Positions 8,342 through 16,735 of a DNA stretch of 64,000 nt are shown piece by piece. The position numbers and the translations under genes were made by a program. The notes below the pieces were generated by a model, which made no database searches, was not told where the DNA came from, and saw nothing but the letters and a program-made list of their open reading frames with translations. The stretch is from DASPSM01 sp963800135 (lineage in GTDB: Bacteria; Planctomycetota; Planctomycetia; Planctomycetales; Planctomycetaceae). The stretch covers positions 496,001 through 560,000 of the forward strand of contig CAWCZR010000006.1 in assembly GCA_963800135.1 (NCBI GenBank), read 5' to 3'. How positions within the stretch are numbered: position 1 is the stretch's first letter; each line of letters begins with the position of its first letter.

Positions 8342-8458
8342 TTAACCCTGGCGCTGCTTGTGCCGCTGATTGGCCGAGCAAATCACGTAGATGCGTCCCT
8401 TGCGGCGGACGATCTTACAGTTCTCGCAAATGCGCTTGACGCTCGAACGGACTTTCAT
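8342..8458 (-). CDS. rpmJ: 50S ribosomal protein L36 (zinc-binding form)
   Basis: The 38-residue product starts at MKVRSSVKRICENCK, with ATG at 8458. An upstream in-frame start would add an unconserved 24-residue leader. Cys11, Cys14, Cys27 and His33 form the zinc site of the C+ type of L36. It lies just upstream of rpsM as in most bacteria, but infA, which normally precedes it, is absent. Confidence 0.97.
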   Translation of the reverse strand: MKVRSSVKRICENCKIVRRKGRIYVICSANQRHKQRQG

Positions 8459-8789
8459 GACAGAGCTGCCCTTCCCAACACCAGCACGATCCCGACACTC
8501 GCCCGATCCAGACGCGCCGATCCGGCTCATCCAAGGGGACCCGATTTCCGCAGCGCCGATCCCCCAATGTCTAATCTGGCTGCGCCCAACCTGAGCTGTG
8601 ACGCCCCGAACCTAGCCGGCACATGGCGACAACGCGAGCGGCCCAGATTGCCCCGGGACGGAATCCGGAGATTATATGCCAGGCACAAACTTGACTACAA
8701 GTAAAGCCGCCCCGATTTCCGACGCCGCGGATTAAACGACTCCTTTGCGTCGGCCGCTCGGCAAAAATCTGCCCAAAACCCCCGCGGAA
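8459..8789 (-). other. Spacer between map and rpmJ, infA not present
   Basis: This 331-base gap inside the operon is where infA (translation initiation factor IF-1) is found in many bacteria. I looked for a 70-75 residue S1-like frame on both strands and found none. No hairpin with T-tract or clear promoter is seen. An internal promoter for the rpmJ-rpsM-rpsK-rpoA-rplQ part is possible but not demonstrated. Confidence 0.6.
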
Positions 8790-9578
8790 TCAGGCCTCCA
8801 CCGGAGCGACCGGCGGGCCTGTCAAAACGACCGGCCCGTCGGCCGTCAATGCCACCGTGTGCTCGAAATGGACGCTGGGCTGGCCGTCTTCGGTTTGGAC
8901 GGTCCAATGGTCCTTTTTACTGGTCTGCGTCCGCTTCGAGCCAGCGTTGATCATCGGCTCAATTGCCAGGACCAATCCCGGCTCGAGGGTAAAATCGGCC
9001 TGTCGCAACGAACGGCTCACGTAGTTGGGCACTTGTGGATCCTCGTGCATCTCACGACCGATGCCGTGCCCGACCAGGTCCTCGACGACGCTAAAACCGG
9101 CCCGGTGGACGGCCTCGCTCATGAGGGCAGCCACCTCCGACCAGCGCTTGTGGCGACCCATCTCGGCCACCGCTAGCTCCAGAACGCTTTGACCGACGGA
9201 CAGAAGACGGCTCTTGGTGTTGTCGACTGGGCCGACAGGGAAGGTCCAGGCCGAGTCGGCACACCAGCCGGCCAGGCGGCAGGCGGTGTCGATGCTGACG
9301 AGGTCGCCTGCTGCGAGCACCCGGTTTCCGGGGATGCCATGCACGACCTCGTCGTTGACCGAAACGCAGCTGGCGGCCGGGAAAGGGACTTTGCCGGGAA
9401 CGCCCTTGAAGAGCGCCTCGGCCCCGGCCTGGCGAAAAACCTCTTCGATGGCCGCGTCGAGTTCGCGCGTCGCCAAGCCCGGCCGCAGGAGGCGGGCCGC
9501 GTGCTCAATGGCCCGGGCGACCACTTGCCCCGCGTCGCGCATTCGCGCAATCTCGCGGGGGCTCTTCAGGACGATCAC
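8790..9578 (-). CDS. map: Methionine aminopeptidase, type I
   Basis: The enzyme removes the initiator methionine from new proteins in the cytoplasm. The 262-residue product has the full pita-bread metal site: Asp97, Asp108, His171, Glu207 and Glu239, with the conserved active-site His80. It lacks the zinc-finger or SH3-binding extensions of longer forms, so it is the bacterial type Ia. The start is GTG with GAGG six bases upstream. It follows secY directly (17-base gap); adk, often between them, is absent. Confidence 0.97.
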   Translation of the reverse strand: MIVLKSPREIARMRDAGQVVARAIEHAARLLRPGLATRELDAAIEEVFRQAGAEALFKGVPGKVPFPAASCVSVNDEVVHGIPGNRVLAAGDLVSIDTACRLAGWCADSAWTFPVGPVDNTKSRLLSVGQSVLELAVAEMGRHKRWSEVAALMSEAVHRAGFSVVEDLVGHGIGREMHEDPQVPNYVSRSLRQADFTLEPGLVLAIEPMINAGSKRTQTSKKDHWTVQTEDGQPSVHFEHTVALTADGPVVLTGPPVAPVEA

Positions 9579-9595
9579 CGGCGCCTCGCGGGCAC

Positions 9596-10955
9596 TTAGC
9601 TATCCGAATCGAGCAAGCCGGGATAGTTCCGCATGACCAGGTGGCTGTCGATCTTCTGCACCAGGTCGAGCGCCACCGAGACAACGATCAGCAGTCCCGT
9701 GCCTCCGTAGAAGCTGGCGACCATGGGCGGAATATCCATCCAGTGGGCGATCAGCGTCGGAATGACGGCGACCATCGCGAGGAAGGCGGCACCCAAGTAC
9801 GTGATGCGGGTCATCACCTGCTCGAGGAACTGCGCCGTTCGCGCGCCCGGTCGATACCCGGGAATGAAGCTGCCGTAGTCTTTGAGGTTTTCGGAAATAT
9901 CCTTCGGGTTGAACGTGACGGCCACCCAGAAGTAGCAGAACAAGTAGATCAGCAGGATATAGCAGGTGTTGTAGATGTAGCCGCGGCCGTAATTGAACGC
10001 GTCGGCCAGCCCGGACGTGACCGGATACAACCAGCTTTCTGGTTTCACCATCACATTGATTTGCCGGAAGACGAACATCGGGAAGACCAGGATGCTGGAG
10101 GCGAACACGATCGGCATGACGCCCGCCTGGTTGACCCGCAAGGGCAGCGACTGCCGCTGGCCGCCCATCACGCGGCGGCCGCGGACGTGCTTGGCGCTTT
10201 GGATCGGTATGCGGCGCTGCCCCTCGGTAATCGCCACTACCCAGATGACGACCACCACGAACATCACGGCCAGCAGGATAAAGCGGTCGATGCCGCTTTC
10301 CGTGCCCAGGCGGATGCCGTGCTCGAAAGCCGGACGCAACAACTGCACGCCCGCGTCGGGCATTCGCGCAATGATGCCCGCCATAATCAGCAAGCTGATC
10401 CCGTTGCCAATGCCGTAGGCGTCGATCTGTTCGCCGATCCACATGAGAAAGACGGCACCGGCAGTCATTGTCAACGTGGCGGCCAGTTGATGGAACCACG
10501 TGTCATATTCGGGCAAGATGATATGCCCCATGCCTCCCATCCCGGCCCGAATCCAGACGTAGCTCTGGATGACGCAGACCAGCACCGTTGCATAGCGCGT
10601 ATATTCGTTGATCTTGCGCTGGCCCGCTTCGCCCTCCTTCTGTAGTGCTTCGAGCGGAGGATAAACCGTGCCCAAGAGCTGGAAGATGATGGAGGCCGTG
10701 ATGTACGGCGGCAATTCCCAGACCGAAGATCGAGTTGAGCTGGGAGGCCGAGAACAGCGAGATGGTCTGCATGAACGTGTCGAGACCGCCCGGCTGATTC
10801 TCCGCGTCCTTGCGCTGCTCCAAAAGGGCGCGCTGGTCGATGAACGGCAGATAGACGTGATACCCCAGCCGGTAGACGGCCAGGAGAATCAGCGTCAGCA
10901 GGATCTTCCGCCGCAGCTCGGGAATACGGAAGACGAGAATGATCTTTCGAAGCAT
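9596..10955 (-). CDS. secY: Preprotein translocase subunit SecY (single-base frameshift in sequence)
   Basis: SecY is the ten-helix channel of the Sec translocon. The N-terminal part (ATG 10955, MLRKIILVFRIPELRRK, through FSASQLNSIFGLGI) and the remainder (PPYITASIIFQLLGTVYPPL to the end) lie in different frames. They meet at 10703-10718. There the reading ATT-GCCG-CCG-TAC has four bases where one codon (usually ATG in GLGIMPYITAS) is expected, so one base appears inserted within GCGGC at about 10706-10712. Joined, the product is about 453 residues with normal helices and cytoplasmic loops (KSAKHVRGRRVMGGQ and the GYRPGARTAQFLEQV loop). SecY is essential, so a sequence error is more likely than a dead gene. 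The weak AAGGGA leader precedes the ATG. Confidence 0.93.
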
Positions 10956-10997
10956 GACAGCACAATCCCTTTCGCGGCTCGCGAGGGCCATCCTGCG

Positions 10998-11456
10998 CTA
11001 GCCGGGCACGCCAAGCCGCTTCACGGAGCCGCCTTGCTTCGTGATTTTTTCCTCGGCCGACTTGCTGAACCGGTGGGCCTCGACCGACAGCTTTTTGGTC
11101 AGGTCCCCGTTGCCGAGGATTTTAATCTCGTCGAAGGCACCCTTGGCAAGGCCTTTTTCCAAAAGCGTCTGCGGATTGACCGTGGCACCACTCTCAAAAG
11201 CCTCGTTTAGGGCACTCACGTTGACCACCACCACGCTCGGCGCAAACTGCCGATTATTGAAGCCGCGCTTGGCAATGCGGCGGGCCAAGGGGGTCTGGCC
11301 GCCTGTGTAGCCCAGCCGATTTGTGGTGCCCGAGCGGCTGTACCAACCCTTGTGTCCGCGGGTCGAGGTCTTGCCGTGGCCGGAGCCCGGTCCGCGACCG
11401 ATCCGCTTACGAGACTTGTTCTTACGAATTCCCTGATGGACGTCGTTGATCATCAT
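10998..11456 (-). CDS. rplO: 50S ribosomal protein L15
   Basis: L15 binds 23S rRNA late in assembly. The 152-residue product has the basic Gly-rich N-terminus (RKNKSRKRIGRGPGSGHGKT, then RGHKGWYSRSG) and the typical C-terminal domain. The start ATG overlaps the rpsE stop by four bases (ATGA), indicating translational coupling. In many bacteria rpmD (L30) separates rpsE and rplO; here nothing can fit between them. Confidence 0.97.
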   Translation of the reverse strand: MMINDVHQGIRKNKSRKRIGRGPGSGHGKTSTRGHKGWYSRSGTTNRLGYTGGQTPLARRIAKRGFNNRQFAPSVVVVNVSALNEAFESGATVNPQTLLEKGLAKGAFDEIKILGNGDLTKKLSVEAHRFSKSAEEKITKQGGSVKRLGVPG

Positions 11457-11935
11457 GATACGGACACTCCCCGCAGACGGGCCACTTCCTCGCGCGTTCG
11501 CAGTTGCTGGAGGCCGTCAAATGTCGCTTTGATCAAATTGATGGGATTGGTCGATCCGAAGGACTTGGTGAGGATGTCGGTGATGCCCACCGACTCCACG
11601 ACGGATCGCACCGCTTCACCCGCCTTGATGCCCGTTCCCGGCAAGGCCGGAATCAGGAGGACGCGGGCCGTGCCGAAATGGCCCCACACCTGGTGCGGCA
11701 GCGTATTGTCGTGCAAAGGGACACTGATCATCCGGCGATTGGCGACCTTGGCCGCCTTTTCGACCGCCATCGGCACTTCGATCGCTTTGCCGTAGCCCCA
11801 GCCGACGCGGCCGTTCTTGTCGCCCACGACCACCAGGGCCGTGAAGCTGAAGCGGCGGCCACCCTTGACGACGCAGGCGCAGCGTCGAATCTGGATTACC
11901 TTTTCCGGACTGTCGTTACGAAAGTCACTCGACAC
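11453..11935 (-). CDS. rpsE: 30S ribosomal protein S5
   Basis: S5 supports decoding accuracy near the mRNA entry site. The 160-residue product has the double-stranded RNA-binding-like domain (VVKGGRRFSFTALVVVGD, GRVGWGYGKA) and the C-terminal domain (GIKAGEAVRSVVESVGI, LTKSFGSTNPINLIKAT). The start is GTG at 11935. Its 3' end overlaps rplO. Confidence 0.97.
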   Translation of the reverse strand: MSSDFRNDSPEKVIQIRRCACVVKGGRRFSFTALVVVGDKNGRVGWGYGKAIEVPMAVEKAAKVANRRMISVPLHDNTLPHQVWGHFGTARVLLIPALPGTGIKAGEAVRSVVESVGITDILTKSFGSTNPINLIKATFDGLQQLRTREEVARLRGVSVS

Positions 11936-11955
11936 GCGTCACGCTCCCGTCCTCG

Positions 11956-12327
11956 CTAAAACTCCAGGCCGCCCTGGCGGGCCGCCTCGGCGAGCGCTTG
12001 CACGCGCCCATGGTATTTGTATGGTCCGCGGTCGAGAACGACCTGCTTGATTCCCTGCTCGACGGCCCGTGCCGCCAGCGCCTGCCCGACCTTGGCCGCT
12101 GCCGCCTTGTTGCCGGCGTACTTGCCCGCGCCAAAGAGGGCCTTCTCCGCCGTGCTGGCCGACACGAGCGTCCGCCCCGTCGTGTCGTCGATGATCTGGG
12201 CGTACATGTGCCGATTGCTGCGGAAGACCGACAGCCTGGGCCGCAGCGTCCGCGACGCTTTGATCCGGTTGCGGACGCGAAACGTGCGTCGGACGCGCCG
12301 GTTTGCCAAATTTGCTTGAAGTGTCAT
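11956..12327 (-). CDS. rplR: 50S ribosomal protein L18
   Basis: L18 carries 5S rRNA into the large subunit with L5. The 123-residue product contains the conserved RLSVFRSNRHMYAQIIDDTTG stretch split by normal substitutions, TAEKALFGAGKYAGNKAA, and the FDRG-like end VLDRGPYKYHGRVQALAEAAR. Order rplF-rplR-rpsE is standard. Confidence 0.97.
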   Translation of the reverse strand: MTLQANLANRRVRRTFRVRNRIKASRTLRPRLSVFRSNRHMYAQIIDDTTGRTLVSASTAEKALFGAGKYAGNKAAAAKVGQALAARAVEQGIKQVVLDRGPYKYHGRVQALAEAARQGGLEF

Positions 12328-12396
12328 GGCTGGTCAACTTCCCAAAATCGCCGTAAGCCTGTCGCCGCCGGTTTCTAAAATCGCTCGCGTCACGGA

Positions 12397-12954
12397 CTAG
12401 CCGGCGCCGCTGCCGGCGAAGGCCTTGCCCGCCTTCCGCTTGACGACTTCGTTCTGGTAACGGATTCCCTTGCCTTTGTAAGGCTCGGGCGGCCGCACCG
12501 CGCGAACCTCGGCCGCGAACTGCCCGACCAACTGCTTGTCGGCGCTCTTGGCGACGACATGCGTATTGTCCGGACACTCGACCACCACGCCCGTCGGGAT
12601 CGGCATCTTGACCGTGTTCGCATAACCGACCTGCAGGTTGAGGGTCTTGCCCGCAACCGTGGCCGTGTAACCGACCCCCTGGACTTCCAGGCGCTTCTCG
12701 AAATAAGTCTGCACGCCCGCGACCATGTTGTTGAGCAGGCTGCGAGTCAGGCCGTGCAGGGCGCGGTTCTGCCGTTGATCGTCGGGGCGTGCGACGGTGA
12801 GGTGCCGCGAACCCGCGTCGAAGGCGATCTTCATCGCGGAATGCGGCGTGAGTTTCAGCTCGCCGTTCTTGCCTTTGATCGAAACGGTGCCGGCGGCGAT
12901 TTTGACTTCGACGCCGTTGGGCACGACGATGGGTTTTCGGCCGATTCTGGACAT
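12397..12954 (-). CDS. rplF: 50S ribosomal protein L6
   Basis: L6 lies near the factor-binding site and the sarcin-ricin loop. The 185-residue product starts MSRIGRKPIVVPNGVEV and ends with the conserved PPEPYKGKGIRYQNEVVKRK segment followed by a short Gly/Ala tail. Two homologous halves are present as in all L6 proteins. E. coli L6 has 177 residues. Confidence 0.97.
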   Translation of the reverse strand: MSRIGRKPIVVPNGVEVKIAAGTVSIKGKNGELKLTPHSAMKIAFDAGSRHLTVARPDDQRQNRALHGLTRSLLNNMVAGVQTYFEKRLEVQGVGYTATVAGKTLNLQVGYANTVKMPIPTGVVVECPDNTHVVAKSADKQLVGQFAAEVRAVRPPEPYKGKGIRYQNEVVKRKAGKAFAGSGAG

Positions 12955-12990
12955 GATCGCAACTCGAATCTGTCTGAGGTCGGGGCGGCT

Positions 12991-13383
12991 CTACCAGAGC
13001 GTGCACAGCACTTCGCCGCCGACTCCCTTTTGTTTGGCTTCGCGGTTACTCATCACGCCGTGGCTGGTGGAGACAATACTGATCCCCAGCCCCTGCAGCA
13101 CCCTGGGCATCTGGTCGACGCGGGCAAACACGCGCCGGCCCGGCGAGCTGACGCGACGCAAATGCTGGATCACGCGCTCGCCGTTGGGACCGTACTTGAG
13201 TTGGATCCGCAGCGTGTTCTGCGGCTTGGCTTCCACCACTTCGTAGTCCCAGATGTAGCCCTCTCGCTTCAGCACCGCGGCGATGTTCGCCTTGATCTTC
13301 GACGAGGGCATCTCGACGTGCGACCGCTCGACCCGCACGGCGTTGCGGACCCGCGTCAGCATGTCGGCAATCGGATCGGTCAT
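12991..13383 (-). CDS. rpsH: 30S ribosomal protein S8
   Basis: S8 binds the central domain of 16S rRNA and in E. coli also represses the spc operon. The 130-residue product begins MTDPIADMLTRVRNAV and ends with the conserved ISIVSTSHGVMSNREAKQKG block and GGEVLCTLW. A longer in-frame extension upstream overlaps rpsN and is unconserved, so ATG 13383 is chosen. It starts 5 bases after the rpsN stop. Confidence 0.97.
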   Translation of the reverse strand: MTDPIADMLTRVRNAVRVERSHVEMPSSKIKANIAAVLKREGYIWDYEVVEAKPQNTLRIQLKYGPNGERVIQHLRRVSSPGRRVFARVDQMPRVLQGLGISIVSTSHGVMSNREAKQKGVGGEVLCTLW

Positions 13384-13388
13384 CACGG

Positions 13389-13574
13389 CTACCAACTCGC
13401 TTTCTTGGCCCCGGGAATTACCCCCTCGTGGCACAACTTGCGGAAGCAAATCCGGCAGAGTTTGAACTTGCGGTAGACGGCGCGAGGCCGACCGCACAAC
13501 GCGCAGCGATGTTCCAGCCGTGAGCTGAACTTCGGCTTGCGATTGGCTTTTTCGATCTTGGCTTTACTGGCCAT
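13389..13574 (-). CDS. rpsN: 30S ribosomal protein S14, short zinc-binding type
   Basis: At 61 residues this is the short zinc-dependent (type Z) S14, not the 101-residue form. Cys24, Cys27, Cys40 and Cys43 make the zinc knuckle (CALC and CRIC), followed by FRKLCHEGVIPGAKKASW. S14 sits in the 30S head. A zinc-independent paralogue might exist elsewhere in the genome but is not in this window. Confidence 0.97.
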   Translation of the reverse strand: MASKAKIEKANRKPKFSSRLEHRCALCGRPRAVYRKFKLCRICFRKLCHEGVIPGAKKASW

Positions 13575-13637
13575 AGGGAACCTTTGCTCTGCGTTTTTAC
13601 CTGAACGGCCTGCGCCGTTCGGGCCCGTCCTGCGGGA

Positions 13638-14191
13638 TCAGGCCGTCGCACCTTCCACTCGCAGCGGCAGACCCAGCTCGCGCAGAAGCGCGCGGGCGTC
13701 GTCGTCGTTGCCGGCCGTCGTCACGACCGTGATGTTCATACCCTGAACGTTGTGAACCTTGTCGGCGTTGATCTCGGGAAACACCAGCTGTTCGTTCAGC
13801 CCCATGCTGTAGTTGCCGCGGCCGTCGAACGACTTGGGGTTGAGCCCCCGGAAGTCGCGAACTCGCGGCAAAGCCAGCGTGATCAGCCGGTCGAGAAACT
13901 CATACATCATGCGGCCGCGGAGCGTGACGCGGCAGCCGATCTCCATCCCTTCCCGCAGCCGAAAGGCCGATACCGACTTGCGGGCGCGGGTCTTTTGCGG
14001 CGCTGCCCGGTGATTTGGGCCAGGTGCTCCATCGCCTCATCCAGGTGCTTGCGGTCCTCGCGGGCTTTGCCGACGCCCATGCTGACCACGATCTTCACCA
14101 GCCGGGGAATGGCGTGCACGTTGTCCCGCTTGAGCTTGGTCTTGAGCTCGGGGATCACTTTTTCGCGGTATTGGGCCTGCAGCCTGGACAT
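13638..14191 (-). CDS. rplE: 50S ribosomal protein L5 (single-base frameshift in sequence)
   Basis: L5 binds 5S rRNA and contacts P-site tRNA. The N-terminal half (MSRLQAQYREKVIPELKTKL to EHLAQITGQ) and the C-terminal half (KTRARKSVSAFRLREGMEIG to the end) are in different frames. They join at the TTTT run 13993-13996 (AAAA on the coding strand), where one base is missing compared with the expected spacing between TGQ and TRARKS. Restoring it gives about 184 residues against 179 in E. coli, with conserved MYEFLDRL-type and GLNEQLVFPEI segments. An indel in a homopolymer of an essential gene points to a sequence error. Confidence 0.93.
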
Positions 14192-14245
14192 GATTCAGCT
14201 TCGATTATTTGCAGTGAAAGTGCGAACTCTGGAATCCAACACCGG

Positions 14246-14605
14246 TCACGTGGCCGCCGCGCGTTGCGCAGCCTTCGAGCGGCCGACGACGCCCAGCGCC
14301 GCGCCGCACGACTTGCAGAAGCGCTCTTTCCCGCCGTCGGCCTGTCGGCGGAAGCCGACGCGAACACCCTTGTTGCACGAACCACAGAAGTACATGACCT
14401 TGGAGGCGTCGATCGGCGTCTCGAGGTTCAGCCGTCCGCCTTGCGGACTCTTCGGATGGCCGCGCTTCACGTGCTTGAAGACGCGATTGATCCCTTCGAC
14501 GAGCAGCAGCTTGCCCCCGTCCAGCACCTGAGTGACGCGGTGCGGAGTTCGGCTGGCCTGGTCGCCGCCGATTACCACCACCATGTCGCCACGCTTGATT
14601 TTCAT
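14246..14605 (-). CDS. rplX: 50S ribosomal protein L24 with C-terminal zinc ribbon
   Basis: L24 initiates large-subunit assembly. Residues 1-70 are a normal KOW-containing L24 (MKIKRGDMVVVIGGD, VEGINRVFKHVKRG). Residues 71-105 add a four-cysteine motif, Cys74/Cys77 (CGSC) and Cys97/Cys100 (CKSC), which should bind zinc. This ribbon is absent from E. coli L24, which has 104 residues. ATG 14605 is chosen because upstream in-frame sequence is unconserved. Confidence 0.96.
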   Translation of the reverse strand: MKIKRGDMVVVIGGDQASRTPHRVTQVLDGGKLLLVEGINRVFKHVKRGHPKSPQGGRLNLETPIDASKVMYFCGSCNKGVRVGFRRQADGGKERFCKSCGAALGVVGRSKAAQRAAAT

Positions 14606-14663
14606 GACTGTACTCTCGGCGGATCCCCGCCACGCTGATCCCACTTCGGGCCGACCTTGGACG

Positions 14664-15032
14664 TTAAATGACCTCGCTGGCCAGGCTCAGAATCTTGGTG
14701 AACTTGCGATCGCGCAACTCGCGGGCCACCGCGCCGAAGATACGCGTGCCGCGGGGGTTGCCTTCGTCGTCGATCAGCACGACCGCGTTGCGGTCGAACC
14801 GCACGTAGCTGCCGTCCTGTCGGCGGGTCGAGAACCGCACGCGGACGATCACGCCCTTGGCGACCGTCCCCTTTTTGACAGTAGCGCTCGGGATCGACTT
14901 CTGCACGGCAACGACCACAACGTCGCCCAGCCCGGCCGTCCGCCGCTTGGAACCGCCCAGCACCTTGATGCACCGGGCGGTTTTGGCACCGGTGTTATCG
15001 GCGATGTCGACAATGGTTTGCATCTGGATCAT
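14664..15032 (-). CDS. rplN: 50S ribosomal protein L14
   Basis: L14 forms intersubunit bridges and is the docking site for ribosome silencing factors. The 122-residue product starts MIQMQTIVDIADNTGAK and ends ARELRDRKFTKILSLASEVI, both canonical, with 123 residues in E. coli. Its ATG lies 2 bases past the rpsQ stop, consistent with coupling. Confidence 0.98.
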   Translation of the reverse strand: MIQMQTIVDIADNTGAKTARCIKVLGGSKRRTAGLGDVVVVAVQKSIPSATVKKGTVAKGVIVRVRFSTRRQDGSYVRFDRNAVVLIDDEGNPRGTRIFGAVARELRDRKFTKILSLASEVI

Positions 15033-15034
15033 GG

Positions 15035-15304
15035 CTAGGGAACCTCATCGACCGAAGGCGCTTGCGATCCGGCCTTGACGATCCGCACCAGATTCCAGCG
15101 CTTGGTTTTCGACAGGGGACGCGTCTCGATAATCTCGACGGTGTCCCCCTCCTTGGCGGAGTTTTCCTCGTCGTGGACGTGGCAAATGGTCCGGCTTCGC
15201 ACGATCTTGCCGTACTTCGGATGCCGGTACAGCCGCTCGATCTCGACGCGCCGCGTTTTATTTCGCTTGTCGCTGGTGACTAAACCCGTCAACCGCTTCT
15301 TCAT
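15035..15304 (-). CDS. rpsQ: 30S ribosomal protein S17
   Basis: S17 is a primary 16S-binding OB-fold protein. The 89-residue product has KRLTGLVTSDKRNKTRRVEI, RHPKYGKIVRSRTICHVHDE and EGDTVEIIETRPLSKTKRW, all family signatures. A short Ala/Ser-rich tail extends it slightly beyond the 84 residues of E. coli. Confidence 0.97.
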   Translation of the reverse strand: MKKRLTGLVTSDKRNKTRRVEIERLYRHPKYGKIVRSRTICHVHDEENSAKEGDTVEIIETRPLSKTKRWNLVRIVKAGSQAPSVDEVP

Positions 15305-15359
15305 CGCCTCGCCTCAAACCGGTCGTTCATTGGTCGCTCGTTCAATTTGTCGTGTGGGG

Positions 15360-15578
15360 CTATGCCTTCTTCGTCTTCTTCGCCGCGTCCGCGGCCCGTT
15401 CGTGCTGGATCGTGTAAATCCGGGCGATCTCGCGACGCAGCTTGAGGAGATTGCTCGGCGCGTCCAACTTCTCGGTAGCGGCCTGGAACCGCAACCGGAA
15501 CAGCTCCTTCTTTGCCTCGGTCAGCGAAAACTCCAGCTGATCGGAGCTCATTTCGCGGAGGTGGGTCGCCTTGGTCAT
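15360..15578 (-). CDS. rpmC: 50S ribosomal protein L29
   Basis: L29 surrounds the polypeptide exit tunnel with L23 and contributes to the SRP and trigger-factor docking area. The 72-residue product starts MTKATHLREMSSDQLE and contains the helical hairpin with ELFRLRFQAATEKLDAPS and LRREIARIYTIQHER. ATG 15578 has a GAAGGA leader; an upstream in-frame extension is rejected. The C-terminus adds a Lys/Ala tail. Confidence 0.97.
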   Translation of the reverse strand: MTKATHLREMSSDQLEFSLTEAKKELFRLRFQAATEKLDAPSNLLKLRREIARIYTIQHERAADAAKKTKKA

Positions 15579-15633
15579 CGCATCATCCTTCGTCGCCTGC
15601 CTTCGTCGCACTGTCTCTGGCTACCGGCCTTCG

Positions 15634-16053
15634 TCAGATCGTTCGGGCCCGCCCCATCAACCGTACGCGGACGGGCAGCTTGTAGGCCACCCGCGCGAAA
15701 CATTCGCGGGCCGTGTCCTGGTGGACGCCGCCCAGCTCGAACATCACGGTTCCCGGCTTGACGACCGCGACCCAATGATCGGGCTCGCCTTTGCCGTGAC
15801 CCATTCGCGTTTCCAGAGGGCGTGCCGTCACCGACTTTTGCGGGAAGATACGGATGTAGAGCTTCCCTTCACCGCGAATGTATTGGTTCGCGGCCACTCG
15901 GCAGGCTTCGATGGTATTCGCCGAAATGTGTCCCGCGTCGAGCGACTGCAATCCGAAGTCGCCGAAGGACACCTTGTTGCCACGGACGGCGTTACCTCTT
16001 ATACGCCCTCTTTGGCTTTTGCGGTACTTGACCCGCTTTGGCATGAGTGCCAT
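15634..16053 (-). CDS. rplP: 50S ribosomal protein L16
   Basis: L16 organises the A-site tRNA region of the 50S. The 139-residue product begins MALMPKRVKYRKSQRGRI and contains the conserved RMGHGKGEPDHWVAVVKPG and the basic C-terminus. ATG 16053 has an excellent GAGGAG seven bases upstream. Its first 62 bases are also the last codons of rpsC in another frame, and both proteins look conserved across the overlap. Confidence 0.97.
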   Translation of the reverse strand: MALMPKRVKYRKSQRGRIRGNAVRGNKVSFGDFGLQSLDAGHISANTIEACRVAANQYIRGEGKLYIRIFPQKSVTARPLETRMGHGKGEPDHWVAVVKPGTVMFELGGVHQDTARECFARVAYKLPVRVRLMGRARTI

Positions 16054-16693
16054 CGCCGGACTCCTCAGTTGCGTAATCACCCAAATCGATCCACACCTTG
16101 ACGCCAATCGACCCGACGGAGGTCTTCGACACGGCAAAGCCGTAGTCGATGTGTCTCTGCAGCGTCGACAGGGGGATCGAACCTCGACTTGCCTTTTCTT
16201 GACGCGACATTTCCGCGCCGCCCAGCCGGCCCGACAGCTCGAGCTTCACTCCGAACGCGCCGGCATCCATCACCTGGTCCAGCGTGCGCTTCAAGGTCCG
16301 CCGGAAACTACCTCGCTTCATCAGCTGCTGGGCAACGTCCTCGGCCACCAGGACCGCGCTGCGGTGCGGATTGTTGATTTCGATGATCTTCAGCTCCATC
16401 CGCCGGCCGGTCAGGTCCTCGAGCTCGGCCTTCAACCGGTCGACTTCCTGCCCTTTGCGGCCGATGATGATGCCCGGCCGGGCTGTATACAGATGCACGA
16501 CGACCTGATCACGGGTCCGCTCGATCTCGATCTTCGGAATGCCCGCGAACTGATACTTCGTCTTCACGAAGTTGCGGATCTTGTAGTCCTCGATCAACAG
16601 ATCGCCGAAGTCTTTCTTGCCGGCATACCAGCGGCTGCGCCACGGCTCGACAATGCCGACGCGGTAGCCGGTTGGATTGATCTTTTGTCCCAT
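15992..16693 (-). CDS. rpsC: 30S ribosomal protein S3
   Basis: S3 lines the mRNA entry tunnel and has helicase activity there with S4 and S5. The 233-residue product has the KH domain (ARPGIIIGRKGQEVDRLKAE) and the C-terminal domain (GAFGVKLELSGRLGGAEMSR, ASRGSIPLSTLQRHIDYGFA). The tail GDYATEESGDGTHAKAGQ to KRAYKR resembles tails I recall in planctomycetes and runs 62 bases into rplP. Confidence 0.97.
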   Translation of the reverse strand: MGQKINPTGYRVGIVEPWRSRWYAGKKDFGDLLIEDYKIRNFVKTKYQFAGIPKIEIERTRDQVVVHLYTARPGIIIGRKGQEVDRLKAELEDLTGRRMELKIIEINNPHRSAVLVAEDVAQQLMKRGSFRRTLKRTLDQVMDAGAFGVKLELSGRLGGAEMSRQEKASRGSIPLSTLQRHIDYGFAVSKTSVGSIGVKVWIDLGDYATEESGDGTHAKAGQVPQKPKRAYKR

Positions 16694-16735
16694 AAATTTC
16701 GTCTCGCGGACCGGTTCGGTCTTTGGTGTTTGCTG

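Noticed and set aside
8264..8704. A 146-residue plus-strand frame over rpmJ
   Set aside because: It is antisense to rpmJ and the map-rpmJ spacer and has no family.
10703..10718. Programmed frameshift in secY
   Set aside because: No slippery heptamer, stop-proximal signal or strong downstream stem is visible, and five other single-base indels occur in the window, so a sequence error is simpler.
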